Assembly: GCA_948567375.1 (NCBI GenBank)
Contig: OX419756.1
Location: 129,001 to 193,000 of the forward strand
Length of the DNA stretch: 64,000 nucleotides
Direction of reading: 5' to 3'
Source: Lunularia cruciata
Taxonomy: Eukaryota > Streptophyta > Marchantiopsida > Lunulariales > Lunulariaceae
The number at the start of each line of letters is the position of its first letter. The first letter of the stretch is position 1. Below are positions 1 to 10,985 of the stretch, piece after piece. The notes beneath the pieces were generated by a model. The model made no database searches. It saw nothing but the letters and a program-made list of their open reading frames with translations, and was not told the DNA's origin. Made by a program: the position numbers and the translations under genes.

Positions 1-1058
1 TTTGAGTCTTCCTTTGAGCTAGAGGTGACTTTGCTTCTTTGGGTTTATTGCACTTCTTCTTCTTTGGACTTGTGACTTCTTCCATCTTCCATTGTCCCAT
101 CTTCAAGAAGTGATTATCATTGGCTTGCAGGTGTGTCATATATTGTTGCTCTTCTTCATCTGCTTCCTATCTTAAATTAGGATGGAAATATCACACAATG
201 CAATATATTGTTGCTCTTCTTCATCTGCTTCCTATCTTAAATTAGGATGGAAATATCACACAATGCGATGCCTCTCCTCCATTGTTAAAAAATTCAAACC
301 AAAGTAGAAATGTACTGCAAATAGTGAAAAATAATGTGGAGGAAAACCTATCCTTCAATTGATCACCATCTGCCTTGTTTGGTGGTGAAAACACTTTGCC
401 CAATTCACCTTTACCCCTGCAAACATCTGGTGGAAGAAGACCGCTTGTTGCATGTTCACGTAAGTTGTTTGTTTCGGCTTGGACATGGCCATAATCGCCC
501 CCACAATACTTCTTCTGATTGGATCCCGATAGGACTCCACCTTGTAGCCATTTGTGGTTCTCGAAGCAAAGAAAGACTTTTGGATTTCCACCGTCTCTTC
601 TACAGCATCATAGTTCCAATAGAAGGTGATCCTTGTTGGTTCTCTTGCTTCCTTCCCCAACACTAACCTCCAATCCGACTCAGTCCATCAAGCCGGATTT
701 CCTCTCTTCCCTTCGACTTCCGGGCCCTCCTCACAATTATTGGCAGCTATCTCTGCCATCACTCTTGAGAAATTGAAATTCCAATTCCATGCTAAAAACA
801 TAATACAAAGTCTATTCAAGACCTCAATTCTGGCTACCACATCTAACCTACAAATTGCAGAACTTTGCACTGCCAGAGCATTGGTGACCTTCTTTGCCAT
901 GATCTGCTCTCTTGTTCTTTGGCACTGAAAGACGATGCTTTCTCTGGACAAGGCACTCTAACCCCTTTTGGATTTTGGAAAATTGCACTCTCAATTGGCT
1001 TCAGGACAAGCATTAATGCAAGATGACTACTCAAAGGAATTGGAAATTTACTTGGCAT
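1..1058 (-). pseudogene. ORF-X (LTR-A protein), N-terminal domain, subtype a1, broken
   Basis: The frame begins with an ATG at 1058 (MPSKFPIPLSS), the start shared with other a1 copies. It is readable in three pieces: about 1058-843, 951-688 (MAKKVTNALAV, FLAWNWNF) and 663-355 (YKVESYRDP, MQQAVFFHQMFAG, NWAKCFHHQTRQM). Frameshifts and stops separate the pieces. From 354 to 1 the lysine- and glutamate-rich linker follows. Function is unknown; I recognise no family. The same protein is found at about ten other places in this window, always in the sense orientation of an LTR-A. Confidence 0.7.
139..268. repeat. 65-bp tandem duplication, two units
   Basis: Units 139-203 and 204-268 are almost identical and lie in the linker of ORF-X. 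Other copies of ORF-X have this stretch once. The unit length is not a multiple of three, so it also shifts the frame. It is probably a local replication slip in a dead copy. Confidence 0.85.
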
Positions 1059-1465
1059 ATTCAACTTGTCCCTATGCAATCACAATTTTATATTACCCCA
1101 AATTGCAGTCATTCTTTAGTCGATTTCAAATTTGACTTCCACTCTTCTGCGTGTTGATGTCCTGTCACTGTCAAGACATGCTTCTTTTGCCTCTGCCATT
1201 TCTTGAAGTGTACTTTCTTGCCACGTACCAAGGTTGTTAGATGGTCTTTGTATCACCTATGCTTTCTGACCCGAAGATGATGCTCTTTGGACTTTTTTCC
1301 ATCATACCTCTCTTCCGAGCACCTCCATCATTGGATCCGATCTTGCCTTCTTTGGATTTCCTCCAAAGTCACTTCCGTACATTCTTCTTTTGAAATTAGG
1401 CTTTCCGTGCTTACTTTTCCCTCAAAGGCTAATAAACAAAAAAAATTAAAAATTTGGGCACCACA

Positions 1466-1855
1466 GTTGATACCTTCCTTAATGTGATTGACTCGGCTTA
1501 ACCCGAGTCAAACTACATTCAAACCTCCTCCCTCCAAATGTTTTTCACCCAAGGTGATGTCGTATGATCTTTGTCTTTCACCTCTACCTTGTAGCACTTG
1601 AAGTAATTGACTTGGACTTCATCTTGGGAGTTTTCCAAAGATGAAGACAATGAATCTTCATATTCATCCTCACCTTTTGATGAAGTAGTCTCCCTGAGAT
1701 GAGGAATCTTTGTCCAACTCACATTCACCAACTTTTGGTCTTGAGACAAGATGTCCTTGAACCTCAACTTTTGTTAGTGCCAATCCACAACCACTTGGGC
1801 AATATACAACCAAGGCCTCTGATCAACAGAGGGTAACCAATTTTGGTTACTGGTC
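1466..1855 (-). pseudogene. GypA fragment: protease end and protease-RT linker
   Basis: The minus-strand reading at 1767-1519 (LKFKDIL-like start, WTKIPHL, then an acidic serine-rich stretch) matches the segment after the protease in the GypA copy at 29076-34282. The 1768-1855 part matches the protease end (VVDWH). It is cut on one side by LTR-A at 1465 and on the other by LTR-B at 1856. It looks like the oldest layer here. It holds no catalytic motif. Confidence 0.75.
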
Positions 1856-2546
1856 TATGAGCCAACCTGTCTCTCACTCAGGGTGAATCTTTGATGGCTA
1901 TTATGGTAGCGCACCATGGACTTAGAAAGGAAGGAACTCCAACTCCATCATACTCCTCCAAGGCTAACACTCCAAGACTCAAGACATTGCTCATTAGAGA
2001 AGTCAATGACAGAAAGATAGTTGCAAATGAAAGGATGATGAGTACCTCCTCACCCCTTGTTTATATACTTGTGAAATAATTATGCACCAAAGTTACTAAT
2101 TAATGGAGTAACTCAAGTTACTAGACTAAAAGTCAAGTAAAGTCAAAAAGTAGAAAGGAATATCCATCCACATGGGTATATTCCACTAGCATGTGATCTT
2201 ATATTGACCCAACCACTAAGTCAAGGATTCCTTCACATGGGGTTTCCTTGGACTATAGAAGAATCCAAAACAAAAAGGCTTGCGGGCCCAAGAGTTCTCA
2301 ACTTTTTCCTCAAAGCCAAACACCTAGGCATAATACCAAGTCAACACACTAGAATCCAAAACAGTGGTGCTCATCTTTTCTACTTCCTCTAAAGTAAGGT
2401 CCCCTCTATCTTACCTATGACTAACTTAAGCTAATAATGATTAATGTAGAACCATCCTTTATCTCTATATAAATAATATCTCTCAATTACTTGTAATACC
2501 AAGCTAAATTTCACAATATCACACACATGCACAAATGGGTGTTACA
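1856..2546 (-). mobile_element. LTR-B, 3' LTR of GypB copy 1
   Basis: On the minus strand the LTR starts at 2546 with TGTAACACCCATTTGTGC and ends near 1856 with ...GGCTCATA, at 691 bp. Near-identical sequences lie at 22105, 47922 and 57946. Directly upstream on the minus strand is a purine-rich tract and the GypB integrase end, as expected for a 3' LTR. The exact end is uncertain by two bases (TGAGCC or TATGAGCC on the plus strand). The minus-strand LTR has TATATAGAGATAAAGG, a possible TATA box. Confidence 0.85.
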
Positions 2547-2563
2547 TTTACTCCCGGACTAAG
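2547..2563 (-). other. Polypurine tract of GypB copy 1
   Basis: The minus strand reads CTTAGTCCGGGAGTAAA directly before the LTR-B start TGTAACACC. The same tract precedes LTR-B in the copy at 58625 (with GGGGG). In this class it primes plus-strand DNA synthesis. Confidence 0.7.
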
Positions 2564-2669
2564 TTTTCACTTTGTCCTCAAAGTGAAGATCTCTCTATCT
2601 TCTATGATACATCTTCAACTTATCATGGTTAATCCTATCAAAGTATCTTCCTCCTAACTCCTTGTGATC
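2564..2669 (-). pseudogene. GypB copy 1, integrase C-terminal end (first piece)
   Basis: The minus strand encodes the last residues of the GypB polyprotein (ELGGRYFDRINHDKL...MYHRR). These are identical in pattern to the end of the copy at 58673. The coding sequence is interrupted at 2669 by LTR-A and continues at 6068 after the target-site duplication TGATC. Confidence 0.85.
2665..2669. repeat. Target-site duplication TGATC (left copy)
   Basis: TGATC at 2665-2669 is repeated at 6068-6072, directly outside the two ends of LTR-A copy 2. In the intact GypB at 58740 this site is present once. This shows that 2670-6067 arrived as one unit. Confidence 0.9.
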
Positions 2670-3136
2670 TGTGACAACCCGGCAAATATCACTTTTGTGG
2701 TAATTGGGTAAGTAAAGTTTGTTCCCATAGAGATACGATTCAGAATTGGTCAAATACAAAGTCAAATAGTAACTTGTAATTCTTCTTGGTTGTGTCTTTA
2801 GTCTCTCAGGTAGCAACTACACCCAGAAGAGTATAACAAGCTCACAATCTTGACAACTTGTCACAAATACACACACACACACATAATCACAACATAGCAA
2901 ATTCTGTCCAAACAACTCTTGATTGTGATGATTCAGATTCTCCCGAAGATGACACTTCACTACAAAGAACAATTTTGCCTCAGAATTGTGTTCCACCCCT
3001 CCAATGAAGGCACAACTTCCTTGATTGAAATTGCTTCACATCAACTTCTACTTCTAACATTTTCCGGTCTACTCGCTCCCTTAATCGGATCAGCAACGTG
3101 TTCGCTGATTAGGGTTACTGATTCCAACTCATACCC

Positions 3137-3619
3137 TCAAGATCGCTCTACCTTCAACTCTTCACGGTACATCTTCAACTCATCTTTGTACTCAGCAGCG
3201 AGCATCTTCTTCTCCTCCACATACTGTGCACTCTGTAACTCAGCACTTCGTACCAGTTCTTGCAATTGTCCTTCTTCTTCATGCTTGACTGCTAACTCCC
3301 TCTGCCATGCTTGATCCTTCCCAGCTGCACTCTTCTTCAAGTTTTCCAACTCCTGCTCCATTATTGCTGTCGTTGCCTTCAAATGAATATTCTTGATGTG
3401 CACATCACTCACTTCTTCCTTCATTTGCTCAGCCACATTGCCTGCTCCTTCAATTCCCTTGCTTGCTTTTGTAGTTCTTTTCCTCTCGACTCGTAGCTCT
3501 CTTGTAACATCTCAAAAGCCTTCTTCTTCAAGACTTCCTCTCTCCAAAGTTCTCCAATTTCTTCATTTCTTTGGACTTGTTGCTCCTGCAACCCCTTCAC
3601 TTCACTCAATAGATGCTTT
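3137..3619 (-). pseudogene. ORF-X coiled-coil part in LTR-A copy 2
   Basis: The reading frames 3609-3421 and 3436-3137 encode a heptad-rich, K/E/Q-rich coiled coil (EEVSDVHIKNIHLKA, DQAWQRELAV, EYKDELKMYREELK). They match the coiled coil of copy 7 (36359-36874). A frameshift lies near 3425. The frame is cut at 3619 by the nested plus-strand LTR. The C-terminal 300 or so residues seen in copy 7 are deleted here. Confidence 0.75.
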
Positions 3620-4505
3620 TGTGGTACTCACATTTTTCATTTTGGACAAGTTTTGAAGAAGAAGTGCCTTGTTGAAACCAAATTGAAACCAAGTGGAGAA
3701 GAAATGAGGATAGTTAGGATAGCAAGAAGATAGTTAGGATACCCATGACTTCAATTTTAGTTCTAATTGAAGATGAAACATGAATTGAAGGAGAAGTAGC
3801 AGTAGTGAATAAACCCAAAGTGCAAGATCAGACAATAAGTGTCTTTGGGTTAGTTACATGAGTGATTGGGGGAAAGTGGGTTACAAATTGAAGGTGTAAA
3901 TAGTGTATTGATGCTTTCTATTACAATTCTTGATGATGACACAGTAGAATAAGTAAAGTAATTAATAGTAGTTAAACCCAAAGTAAGAGAGATAGGAGTG
4001 CAAGTGTCTTTGGATTTGATATTTGACATTTTAGAAAAGAGTGGATCGGGAGATAGAGATTTAGAAGGATTACTTGTGATAGGAATTGTAGATTAGGGTG
4101 GAGAATTAGTGGAATTGGTAGAGGAAATAAGAGTTGTGAAACCCAAGGATAGAGTAGTAGGAAGTGAAGTTACTTCGGGATTGGGTTTGAAAGCCAAAGA
4201 AGAAGTAGACATTGGATCGGATTAGTAACAAAATTGAGATTTGAAGAGGTAGATATGAAGAGGTGCATTGTCATTTTGGATCTATAGGTTTGATCTATAG
4301 GTTTGATCTGCAGGTTTGTAAATCAATGACCACAAGTCTAAATCAAGCGTGCTATATTTCATTGGAAGCATCTTGTTCAGGGCTTTCCATTGCAACCAAA
4401 ATTGCAAAGTTTGGAGTTCTATAGAAGAAGTTACAAGCATTTGAACTTTTGGGAGTAGATGTATAAAGTAGTTTGGTGTCTTTGGGTCAAGCTTCACAGA
4501 CTCCC
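3620..4505 (+). mobile_element. Nested LTR-A copy 14 (short subtype a3), rearranged
   Basis: It starts at 3620 with TGTGGTACTCACA and then ATTTTGGACAAG, as in the short LTR at 53138. The stretch 3960-4230 encodes the C-terminal end of ORF-X (ending VDIGSD-like at about 4228). The 4300-4490 part matches 53420-53560 of the short LTR, which there lies near the beginning, so the order is changed. No LTR 3' end is visible. Its right border is approximate. Confidence 0.6.
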
Positions 4506-4775
4506 ACCGCTTGCTGAACCTCAGGTACCCCATCACTATCACTTCCAGACTCCTCACTTTGTAAGGTGATTTCATCTTCTTTTGATTCTTCTCCTTGCGA
4601 CTCTATTTCTTCTTCAGACTCTGATTTCAATGATGCTTCTCTCACCATCTTCTTACTCTGCACAACCAGTCTTCCTTTGAGTTGGAGGTGACTTTGCCTC
4701 TTCGGGTTTACTGCGCTTCTTCTTCTTTGGACTTGTGACTTCTTCCATCTACCATTGTCTTGTCTTCAAGAAGTG

Positions 4776-5657
4776 TTAATCATTGGCTCGCAGGTGTGTC
4801 ATATATTGTCGCTCTTCTTCATCCGCTTCCCGTCTTAAATTAGGATGGAAATGGGACACCATGCGATGCCTCTCCTCCATTGTTAGCAAATTCAACCTGA
4901 AGTAGAAGTGTACTACAAATGGTGCAAAATAATTAGGAGGTGAACTTGTCCGCCAATTGATTACCATCTGCTTTGTTTGGTGGTGAAAACACATCGCCCA
5001 ATTCACCTTTACCCTTGCAAACATCTGGTGGAAGAAGACCGCTTGCTGCATGTTCACATAAGTTGTTCGTTCTGGCTTGAACATGGCCATCATTGCCCCC
5101 ACGATACTTCTCCTAATCGGATCCCGATAGGACTCCACCTTGTAGCCATTTGTGGTTCTTGGAGCAAAGAAAGAGTTTTGGATTTTTGTCGTCTCTAATA
5201 CAGCATCACACTTCTGATAGAAGGTGATCCCCGTCGGTTCTCATGCTTCCTTCCCCAACACTAACCTCCAATCCGACTCAATCCATCAAGCTGGATTTCC
5301 TCTCTTCCCTTCAACTTCAGGACCCTCCTCATAATTACTGGCAGCTATCTTTGCCATCACTCTTGTGAAACTGAAATTCCAATTCCATGCTAAAAATGTA
5401 ATACAAAGTCTATTCAAGACCTTGATTCTGGCTACCACATCTAACCTACAAATTGTAAAACTTCACAGCGCTAGAGCATTGGTGACCTTCTTTGCCATGA
5501 TCTGCTCTCTCGTTCTTCGACACTGAAAGACAATGCACTCTCCTGGATGAGACACTCTAACCCCTTTTGGATTTTGGAAAATTGCACTCTCAATTGGCTT
5601 TCGGACACGTATTACTACAGGACTACTACTCAAAGAAATTGGAAATTTACTTGGCAT
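4776..5657 (-). pseudogene. ORF-X N-terminal domain in LTR-A copy 2 (a1)
   Basis: The a1 start is at 5657 (an ATG before CCAAGTAAATTTCC). The 5678-5463 frame covers the first part. The 5138-4776 frame contains VESYRDPIRRSIVGAMMAM, MQQAVFFHQMFA and NWAMCFHHQTKQM, then FYFRLNLL and the start of the linker. Stops and frameshifts lie between 5463 and 5138. The many I/V, R/K and M/L exchanges relative to the a2 copies keep the chemistry of the residue. Function unknown. Confidence 0.7.
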
Positions 5658-6067
5658 ATTCAACTTGTCCTTACACAATCACAATTTTATATTACCCCGA
5701 ATTGCAGTCATTCTTTAGTCGATTTCAAATTTGACTTCCCCTCTTCTGCGTGTTGATGGCCGGTCACTGTCAAGACATGCTTCTTCTACCTTCGCTGTTT
5801 CTTGAAGTGTACTTTCCCACCACGTACCAAGGTTGTTAGACTGTCTTTGTATCACCTATGCCTTCCAATCCAAAGACAATGCTCTTCAGATTTTTTTCCA
5901 TCGTACCCTTCTTCTGAGTACATCCATCATCGAATCTGATCTTGCCTTCTTTGGATTTCCTCCAAAGTCACTTCCATCCATTTGTCTTTCACAATTTGGC
6001 TTTCCGTGCTTACATCTTCACTCAAATGCTAATAAACAGATAAAAAACAAAAAATGTGGGCACCACA

Positions 6068-7221
6068 TGATCACAGGTGTAATTGCCCCACACCTTCTAC
6101 ACTATGAAAGGTCCAAAGTACTTGGGCAAAAACTTCTTTTGCATTCTCTTGAATCAAATAGAATCAAATAACATTACCCAATCACCTTTTTAGAAATTCT
6201 CCACCTTGTTCTTGCCTTGCCTCTTGTCATAACTCTCCTTTTGTTTCCTTTGGGCTTGCTCCACTTGAACCATAGCAACTGCTCTTGCCTCTTTGAACTC
6301 CATGAGTTTAGGGTTTAGTGACTTTTTTGCATCACCTCCTTGTGCTTTCTTCAATCTCTTATGAATGCTTTGGAAGGTAGGAAGATCAAAGTGAATAGGT
6401 AGGGTAGACTCAATACCATATACCAATTGAAATGGAGAATATTTGGTGGAAGTCTTCATGGTTGTCCTATACTCCCACAAAACTGCATGAATCTTCTTAT
6501 CCCAATGATGTTTAGCCCCTTCCATTTTTGCATCTTTGGCCAACATCATACACAAGGTCTGATTGGTTCTCTCTACCAAGCCATTGGAATTAGGCTTATA
6601 AGATGTAGTTACTCTATGTTTGATAGAGACTCTAGCCACTGCTCTTTGTAGTGATGCTTCCCACTGCTCATTGAAGTAGACCATCTGCTCCTTGGTGAAA
6701 AGAATATCCTCCACCATTGTATAAGGTGTAGATCTTGCTGTAAGAGCCTTCCCCTCCCTAGCATGCATCCCTTCTGGATAGTTACCTCTTGTCACAAAAT
6801 CCAAAATCTCCTTGTACTCCATTTACACCTCTTGAGTGATTGAGATTTTCATGAGCTTCTCATCCAAGAAGGAATCATCCATTGGCAAATCTTCATTATG
6901 ATCATAGGTTCTAGATAACAAATCAGCATTTGCATGTTTCTTTCCTGGCCTATCCTCAATGGTGTAGTCATACTCAGACAAGAGTATCATCCACCTTGCA
7001 AGTCTCCCTTCAACATTAGGCTTGTTGAAGATGTACTTCAAAGCCTTGTGATCCGTGACAATGGTGGCTTTCCCTCCAATCAAGTAGTGTCTAAACTTCT
7101 TGAGACCAAAGATCACTGCCAACCCTTCTCTCTCCGTGACATAGTAGTTCTTCTCTGCTGAAACCATCTGCCTACTAGCATAAGCTATTGGATGATCATG
7201 CCTATCTAGATCTAATTGCTC
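6068..7221 (-). pseudogene. GypB copy 1: RNase H and integrase with the integrase core deleted
   Basis: The minus strand from 7221 encodes the RNase H region (HDHPIAYASRQMVSAEKNY, TDHKALKYIF, HANADLLSR). After a stop at 6823-6825, the frame 6822-6190 begins with the spacer before the integrase. It then jumps from the segment after LFTKEQMVYF directly to the region of the third catalytic residue (NSNGLVERTNQ) and on to the C-terminal domain. Compared with the copy at 59234, the zinc-binding HHCC motif and the first two catalytic aspartates are missing, yet the frame stays open. The piece is cut at 7221 by LTR-A copy 3 and at 6072 by copy 2. Confidence 0.85.
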
Positions 7222-8113
7222 AAATATCACTTTTGCGGTAATGAGGTAAGTAAAGTTTGTTCCCGCAGAGATACCAGTCAGAAATTTCCAAATACAAAGC
7301 AAAGTAACAATTCCAGTTCTTCTTGGTTGCATCTTTAATCTCTCAAGTAGAAACCACACCCAAAAAAGAGTAACAAGCATTGACTTGCAGTCTCATCACA
7401 GCAATTGGTCACACTTAATCACAACTCCATCAAGTCTTTCCAAACAATCTTGATTGTGATGATTCTGGCTCTCCCAAAAATGGCACTTCACTACAAAATG
7501 ACTTCACCTCAGAATTGTGTTCCAGCCCTCCACTGAAGGCACAACTTCTTGGATTGAAATTGCTTCACATCAACTCTACATTGCACTCACAAATGCAGAA
7601 TACTACCAACACTACAATTCCTCTCAGATTTGTCAAGGCATTGCTCCAATTGCACTTCACTCAGGATCAAACATACAGAATGGAAATCAAGGTTACGGAA
7701 TCCAACATCCACCAAACACACTAACTTGCACTTCAAAATTCTCCCAACACTCACAAATACAGGCACAGAATTGATACTCCAAATTAAGCTCAAACGACAA
7801 GCATTGCTTCACAACACTTTGCTTTATCTATTCTCAGAAATAATGAGCATTGAACAATATTTTCCTTGCAAATGCCACTCTTTAATAGTGAAGCAAACAA
7901 CAATTACTAACTTTTCCTACCATTAGATCCAAAATGACAATGCACCTCTTCATATCTGCCCCTTCAAATCTCAAAATTGTTACTACTCCAATCCGATGTC
8001 TACTTCTTCCTTGGCTTCCAAACCCAAAGTAATTTCACTTACTACTTTGTCCTCTAATTTCACAACTTCTAACTCTTCTACCAATTCTACTTCTTCTTTG
8101 CTTTGATCTACAA

Positions 8114-10572
8114 TTACTCTAGTGGGTAATCCAACTCCTTATCTCCCAATCCACTCTTCTCTAATATCTCCGATGGTAATTCCAAAGATATTTGTAATCC
8201 TATGTCATCTACTTTGGGCTTAGCTCTCACATCCTTCCGAAGTTTATCTATCTCTAATTTCACTAAGTCTAATCTAATCATGATATTGTCTTTCACTTCC
8301 AATATCTTCCAATCTACATGAGTTTTGAGATTGATAAGTAAGACGTTCAAGTCGTTATCCTTTGCATTTCTCCTCCGAGTCTCTTGCACCAACAACTTCA
8401 ACTCGTGCAGTCTTGTCTCTTCAATTTGCATGTTGGCTTCTGTACTCAGCATTGCGTTCATCTTTGTCACTATCTCCTTCAATGGCTCTAGTTGCATTCT
8501 TCTCTCCTATTCTCGATCAACAAGCCAATCTTCTCTATACATTGCTAGTTCCGCCTTGAACTCGGCTTTCACTGTCTCCTTCTCCTTCTCCTTCTCCTTC
8601 TCATTCTCCTTTTGCACAATCTTCTCCTCCAAATTACAAAGTAACTCTCTTAATTTTTCTTCCTCTCTATATCTCATTGTCAACTCTCTTTGCCAGAGCT
8701 GCTTCTTCTCTTCTACACTCTCCATCACTCTATCAAGCTCTTGCTCCTTCTCTACTACCCTCACCATAGCATAAATAATCTCTAATCTCAAATCAGCAAA
8801 CTGCTATTTCAAGATTTCATACTCAGCTACTTGTCCTTCTCTTGCTATGTCATTCTGCTCTATGATTCTCTCTCTACTCCCCATTTCTCTCTTCAAGTTC
8901 TTGATTACTTGATTTTTTACTACTGCATCTACTCATAGCACTTCCCTTTCCTCCTCACCTTGGATTAGACTTTTCTTCAATTCTGAGTTCTCTTCTTCTA
9001 GTCAAGCTAACACCTGCAATACAGTCTTCACCTCCGGACACTTTGACTGCATCTCCTTCTTCTTGTGCTCCAATTTTACTTACAATGAGCACACAATCTC
9101 CGACAGATACTCCACTCCTTCACTCATTTTTACCTTGTCTTGTGGACTTGTCTCCTTCTTTGCCTCTTCCTCACTCAACACTCACCTTCTCAGCCGCAAT
9201 CACCTTATAGGAATGGATTCTTTGCTCCCCAAACTTCCACTCTCCACTTCTTTTACCTTACTCAGCCCTGCTTCATACTTTGCCTTACATTTGGAATAGA
9301 CTCCCCCGCTGAATTGTCACACTCTCCCCTCTTGCTCTGGAACTTTGTCTTCAGGTTTTGGGTTAGCTTTCTCCTCCGTCTCCATCTTTGCTTCCTCCTC
9401 TTTGGGTACCAACAACATCTCCACTCCATCATCACTATTTCTACTTGAGTCCCTCCTCTGTAGCATGAACTTGGGTTCTTCCTCCTTCTCCAAGTCTTTG
9501 GACTTGCACTCAGCCTCCCCTTCCAACTCTTTGTCCAACAATGTAATTAACACCAGGTATCTCCTTGGGTTCACCTTTCTAGCTTTTCAAGGTCTCGCCG
9601 TTGCTACTACTTCTTCTTCTCCTTGTCTACTTTTCTTCTTCAACTTCAAAGTGCTCACCTTCAACTACGCACTCTGCCCTATTTGCATGTAGTACTCATC
9701 ACTACTCTTGATTTGCAAGATGTATTGCTGCTCCTCTACATTGACATCTCTTCTCAAGTCGGGGTGGAAATAGGACACCATCTTGTGTCTCTCTGCCGCA
9801 TTGAGCAAGTTCAGCCTAGATAGAAGTGGGCTGCAAATGGCACAATGTAATGTGGAGATGATTTGTCTTGCAAATTCCACACTATTTGTCTTGTCCTCTG
9901 ATGGAAACACTTTGCCCAATGAATTGGCTCTCCTACAAACATCTTGTGGAAAAACACCGCTTGGTGCTTCATCACATAGGTCATTCTCTCTGGCTTCAAG
10001 ATCATCATTAGTGCACTTACAATCCCTTTCTTTACAAGATCTTTATAGCTCTCCACTGTGCAGCCATTCTTTGTGCACTTTGAAGAGAAGGCCTCTTTCA
10101 CTTTCTTTGGCTACTTCTCCCTTCTCCAAGAACATGGCACCATGCTTTGCGCCTACCTCTCTCTTGAGTACCAGTCTCCAATCCGACTCTTTCCATCAAG
10201 CCGGATTTATTCTCTTCCCTTCTTCCTTAGGGCCATCAAGACACTTACTCTCAATGATCTCAATCATGAAACCTAGAAAACTAACATTCTAGTTCCATGA
10301 CAAGAATGTGATCTGAAGCCTGCTCAGGACCTCAATTCTTGTGATCACATCTAACCTTCAAATTGCATGATTTCTCACTATAAATTTGGAGTTCTTCTTC
10401 CCACCTCCCATCTTTCTTTCTTACACTCTGGGTTGGGGCTATTCTTCCTACTGATTCCCGGATTAACTCTCTCAACTTCCTCTCGACACACCAGCGCATC
10501 TGTGACTACACTTCCCTTCCCACAATCTCTTGGAGGGCAAATTCTTAACACCAATGGAAAATTACTTGTCAT
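8114..10572 (-). pseudogene. ORF-X (a2) in LTR-A copy 3, near full length but broken
   Basis: Start ATG at 10572 (MTSNFPL). Pieces: 10101-9811 (VESYKDLVKKGIVSALMMI, KHQAVFFHKMFVG, HWAKCFHQRTRQIVWNL), 9919-9665, 9574-9317 (acidic linker, EEEAKMETEEK), 8791-8507 and 8497-8114 (coiled coil: KEQELDRVMESVEEKKQLW, RYREEEKLRELL, a KE repeat, then MRLEPLKEIV). The end is at 8114, shortly after LPSEILEKSG, earlier than in copy 5. It is a protein with a globular-looking N-terminal third and a long charged coiled coil. No transmembrane segment or signal peptide is apparent. Unrecognised. Confidence 0.7.
8575..8609. repeat. (CTCCTT)n microsatellite inside ORF-X coiled coil
   Basis: A six-base repeat that reads as alternating Lys-Glu on the minus strand. 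Its length differs between ORF-X copies (longest here and at 18835-18869, short at 40700 and 50925), as expected for slippage. It does not shift the frame. Confidence 0.85.
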
Positions 10573-10592
10573 TGCTTTGTCTCTAGCCCAAA

Positions 10593-10599
10593 TTTTATA
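10593..10599 (-). promoter_or_regulatory. TATA-like box of LTR-A copy 3
   Basis: Minus strand TATAAAA, 21-27 bases before the ORF-X start codon at 10572 and about 390 bases from the LTR start. The same box is at the same place in a2 copies at 16763-16770, 20851-20857, 41902-41909, 44618, 46117 and 48946. Confidence 0.55.
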
Positions 10600-10985
10600 G
10601 TGGCATGCCTTCTCCGTCTTTCTTCACTTCAAGTTTCTATCAAGAAATCACACCTCATACATGCTCTTGTCATTGTCAATTTCTCCTCATGCATATGACC
10701 ACCGTTTTTGTGAGTGGTACCTTCTTGAATGTCTCATCCCAAAGGAAAGTTGTTACACTATCCTTGCCTTGGGTTGAGCACCTCCAAGAGGAAGTCTCCT
10801 TTCTTTGGGTTGTATGCTGACAAGACAATTCCAAGTACCTTGCCTTCTGACATGAAGTCATTTTACCTCGGGTTACACCCCGAGGACACCTTTCTTCACC
10901 TTCTTTTGTCATACAGGCGCAATATGACTTCTTTTGTACACTTCTTCTTCAAAATTAAGAAAAAAACAAAAATGTGGGTACCACA

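Larger units (their letters stand above)
1..1465 (-). mobile_element. LTR-A copy 1 (subtype a1), partial, cut by window edge
   Basis: This is the 5' part of a long GypA-type LTR on the minus strand. Its LTR start is at 1465, where the plus strand reads ...GGGCACCACA, the complement of TGTGGTGCCC. The same start occurs in the other LTR-A copies. At 1466 the sequence changes abruptly to GypA coding DNA, so the LTR was inserted into an older GypA copy. The rest of the LTR lies beyond the window start, so its target-site duplication cannot be checked. It contains ORF-X (next entry). Confidence 0.85.
2670..6067 (-). mobile_element. LTR-A copy 2 (a1), solo LTR inserted in GypB, with a nested LTR-A
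   Basis: Both ends are complete: TGTGACAACCCGGC at 2670 and ...GGGCACCACA at 6067 on the plus strand. A perfect 5-bp duplication (TGATC) flanks it. No gag or pol and no internal LTR repeat is present, which is the structure of a solo LTR. Another LTR-A of the short subtype was inserted around 3620-4505. The segment for the ORF-X C-terminus and the LTR 3' part (about 2670-3136) is shortened compared with copy 7. Confidence 0.9.
7222..10985 (-). mobile_element. LTR-A copy 3 (subtype a2), 5' 13 bases of its distal end missing
   Basis: The LTR start is at 10985 (plus strand ...GGGTACCACA). The far end joins GypB at 7221/7222 with CAAATATCACTTTTGCGG, so the terminal TGTGACAACCCGG is lost. At 3764 bp it is one of the fullest copies. 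No target-site duplication can be identified, because the other flank at 10986 is GypP rather than GypB. The interval 7222-8113 is the noncoding 3' part of the LTR. Confidence 0.85.

Noticed and set aside
334..666. Plus-strand frame of 110 codons at the left end
   Set aside because: It is the antisense of the conserved ORF-X domain (YKVESYRDP to TRQM); the same shadow occurs at 4977, 27935 and 35174.
2670..6067. LTR-A as a DNA transposon with TGTG...CACA ends
   Set aside because: The 5-bp duplications, the TG...CA ends and the exact junction to the GypA polypurine tract at three places fit an LTR. No transposase-like motif is seen in ORF-X, although that alone would not exclude one.
8575..8609. 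The CTCCTT repeats and the CA runs near 2870 and 37755 as separate elements
   Set aside because: The first are Lys-Glu codons of ORF-X and the second lie in the noncoding LTR part; both are simple slippage.
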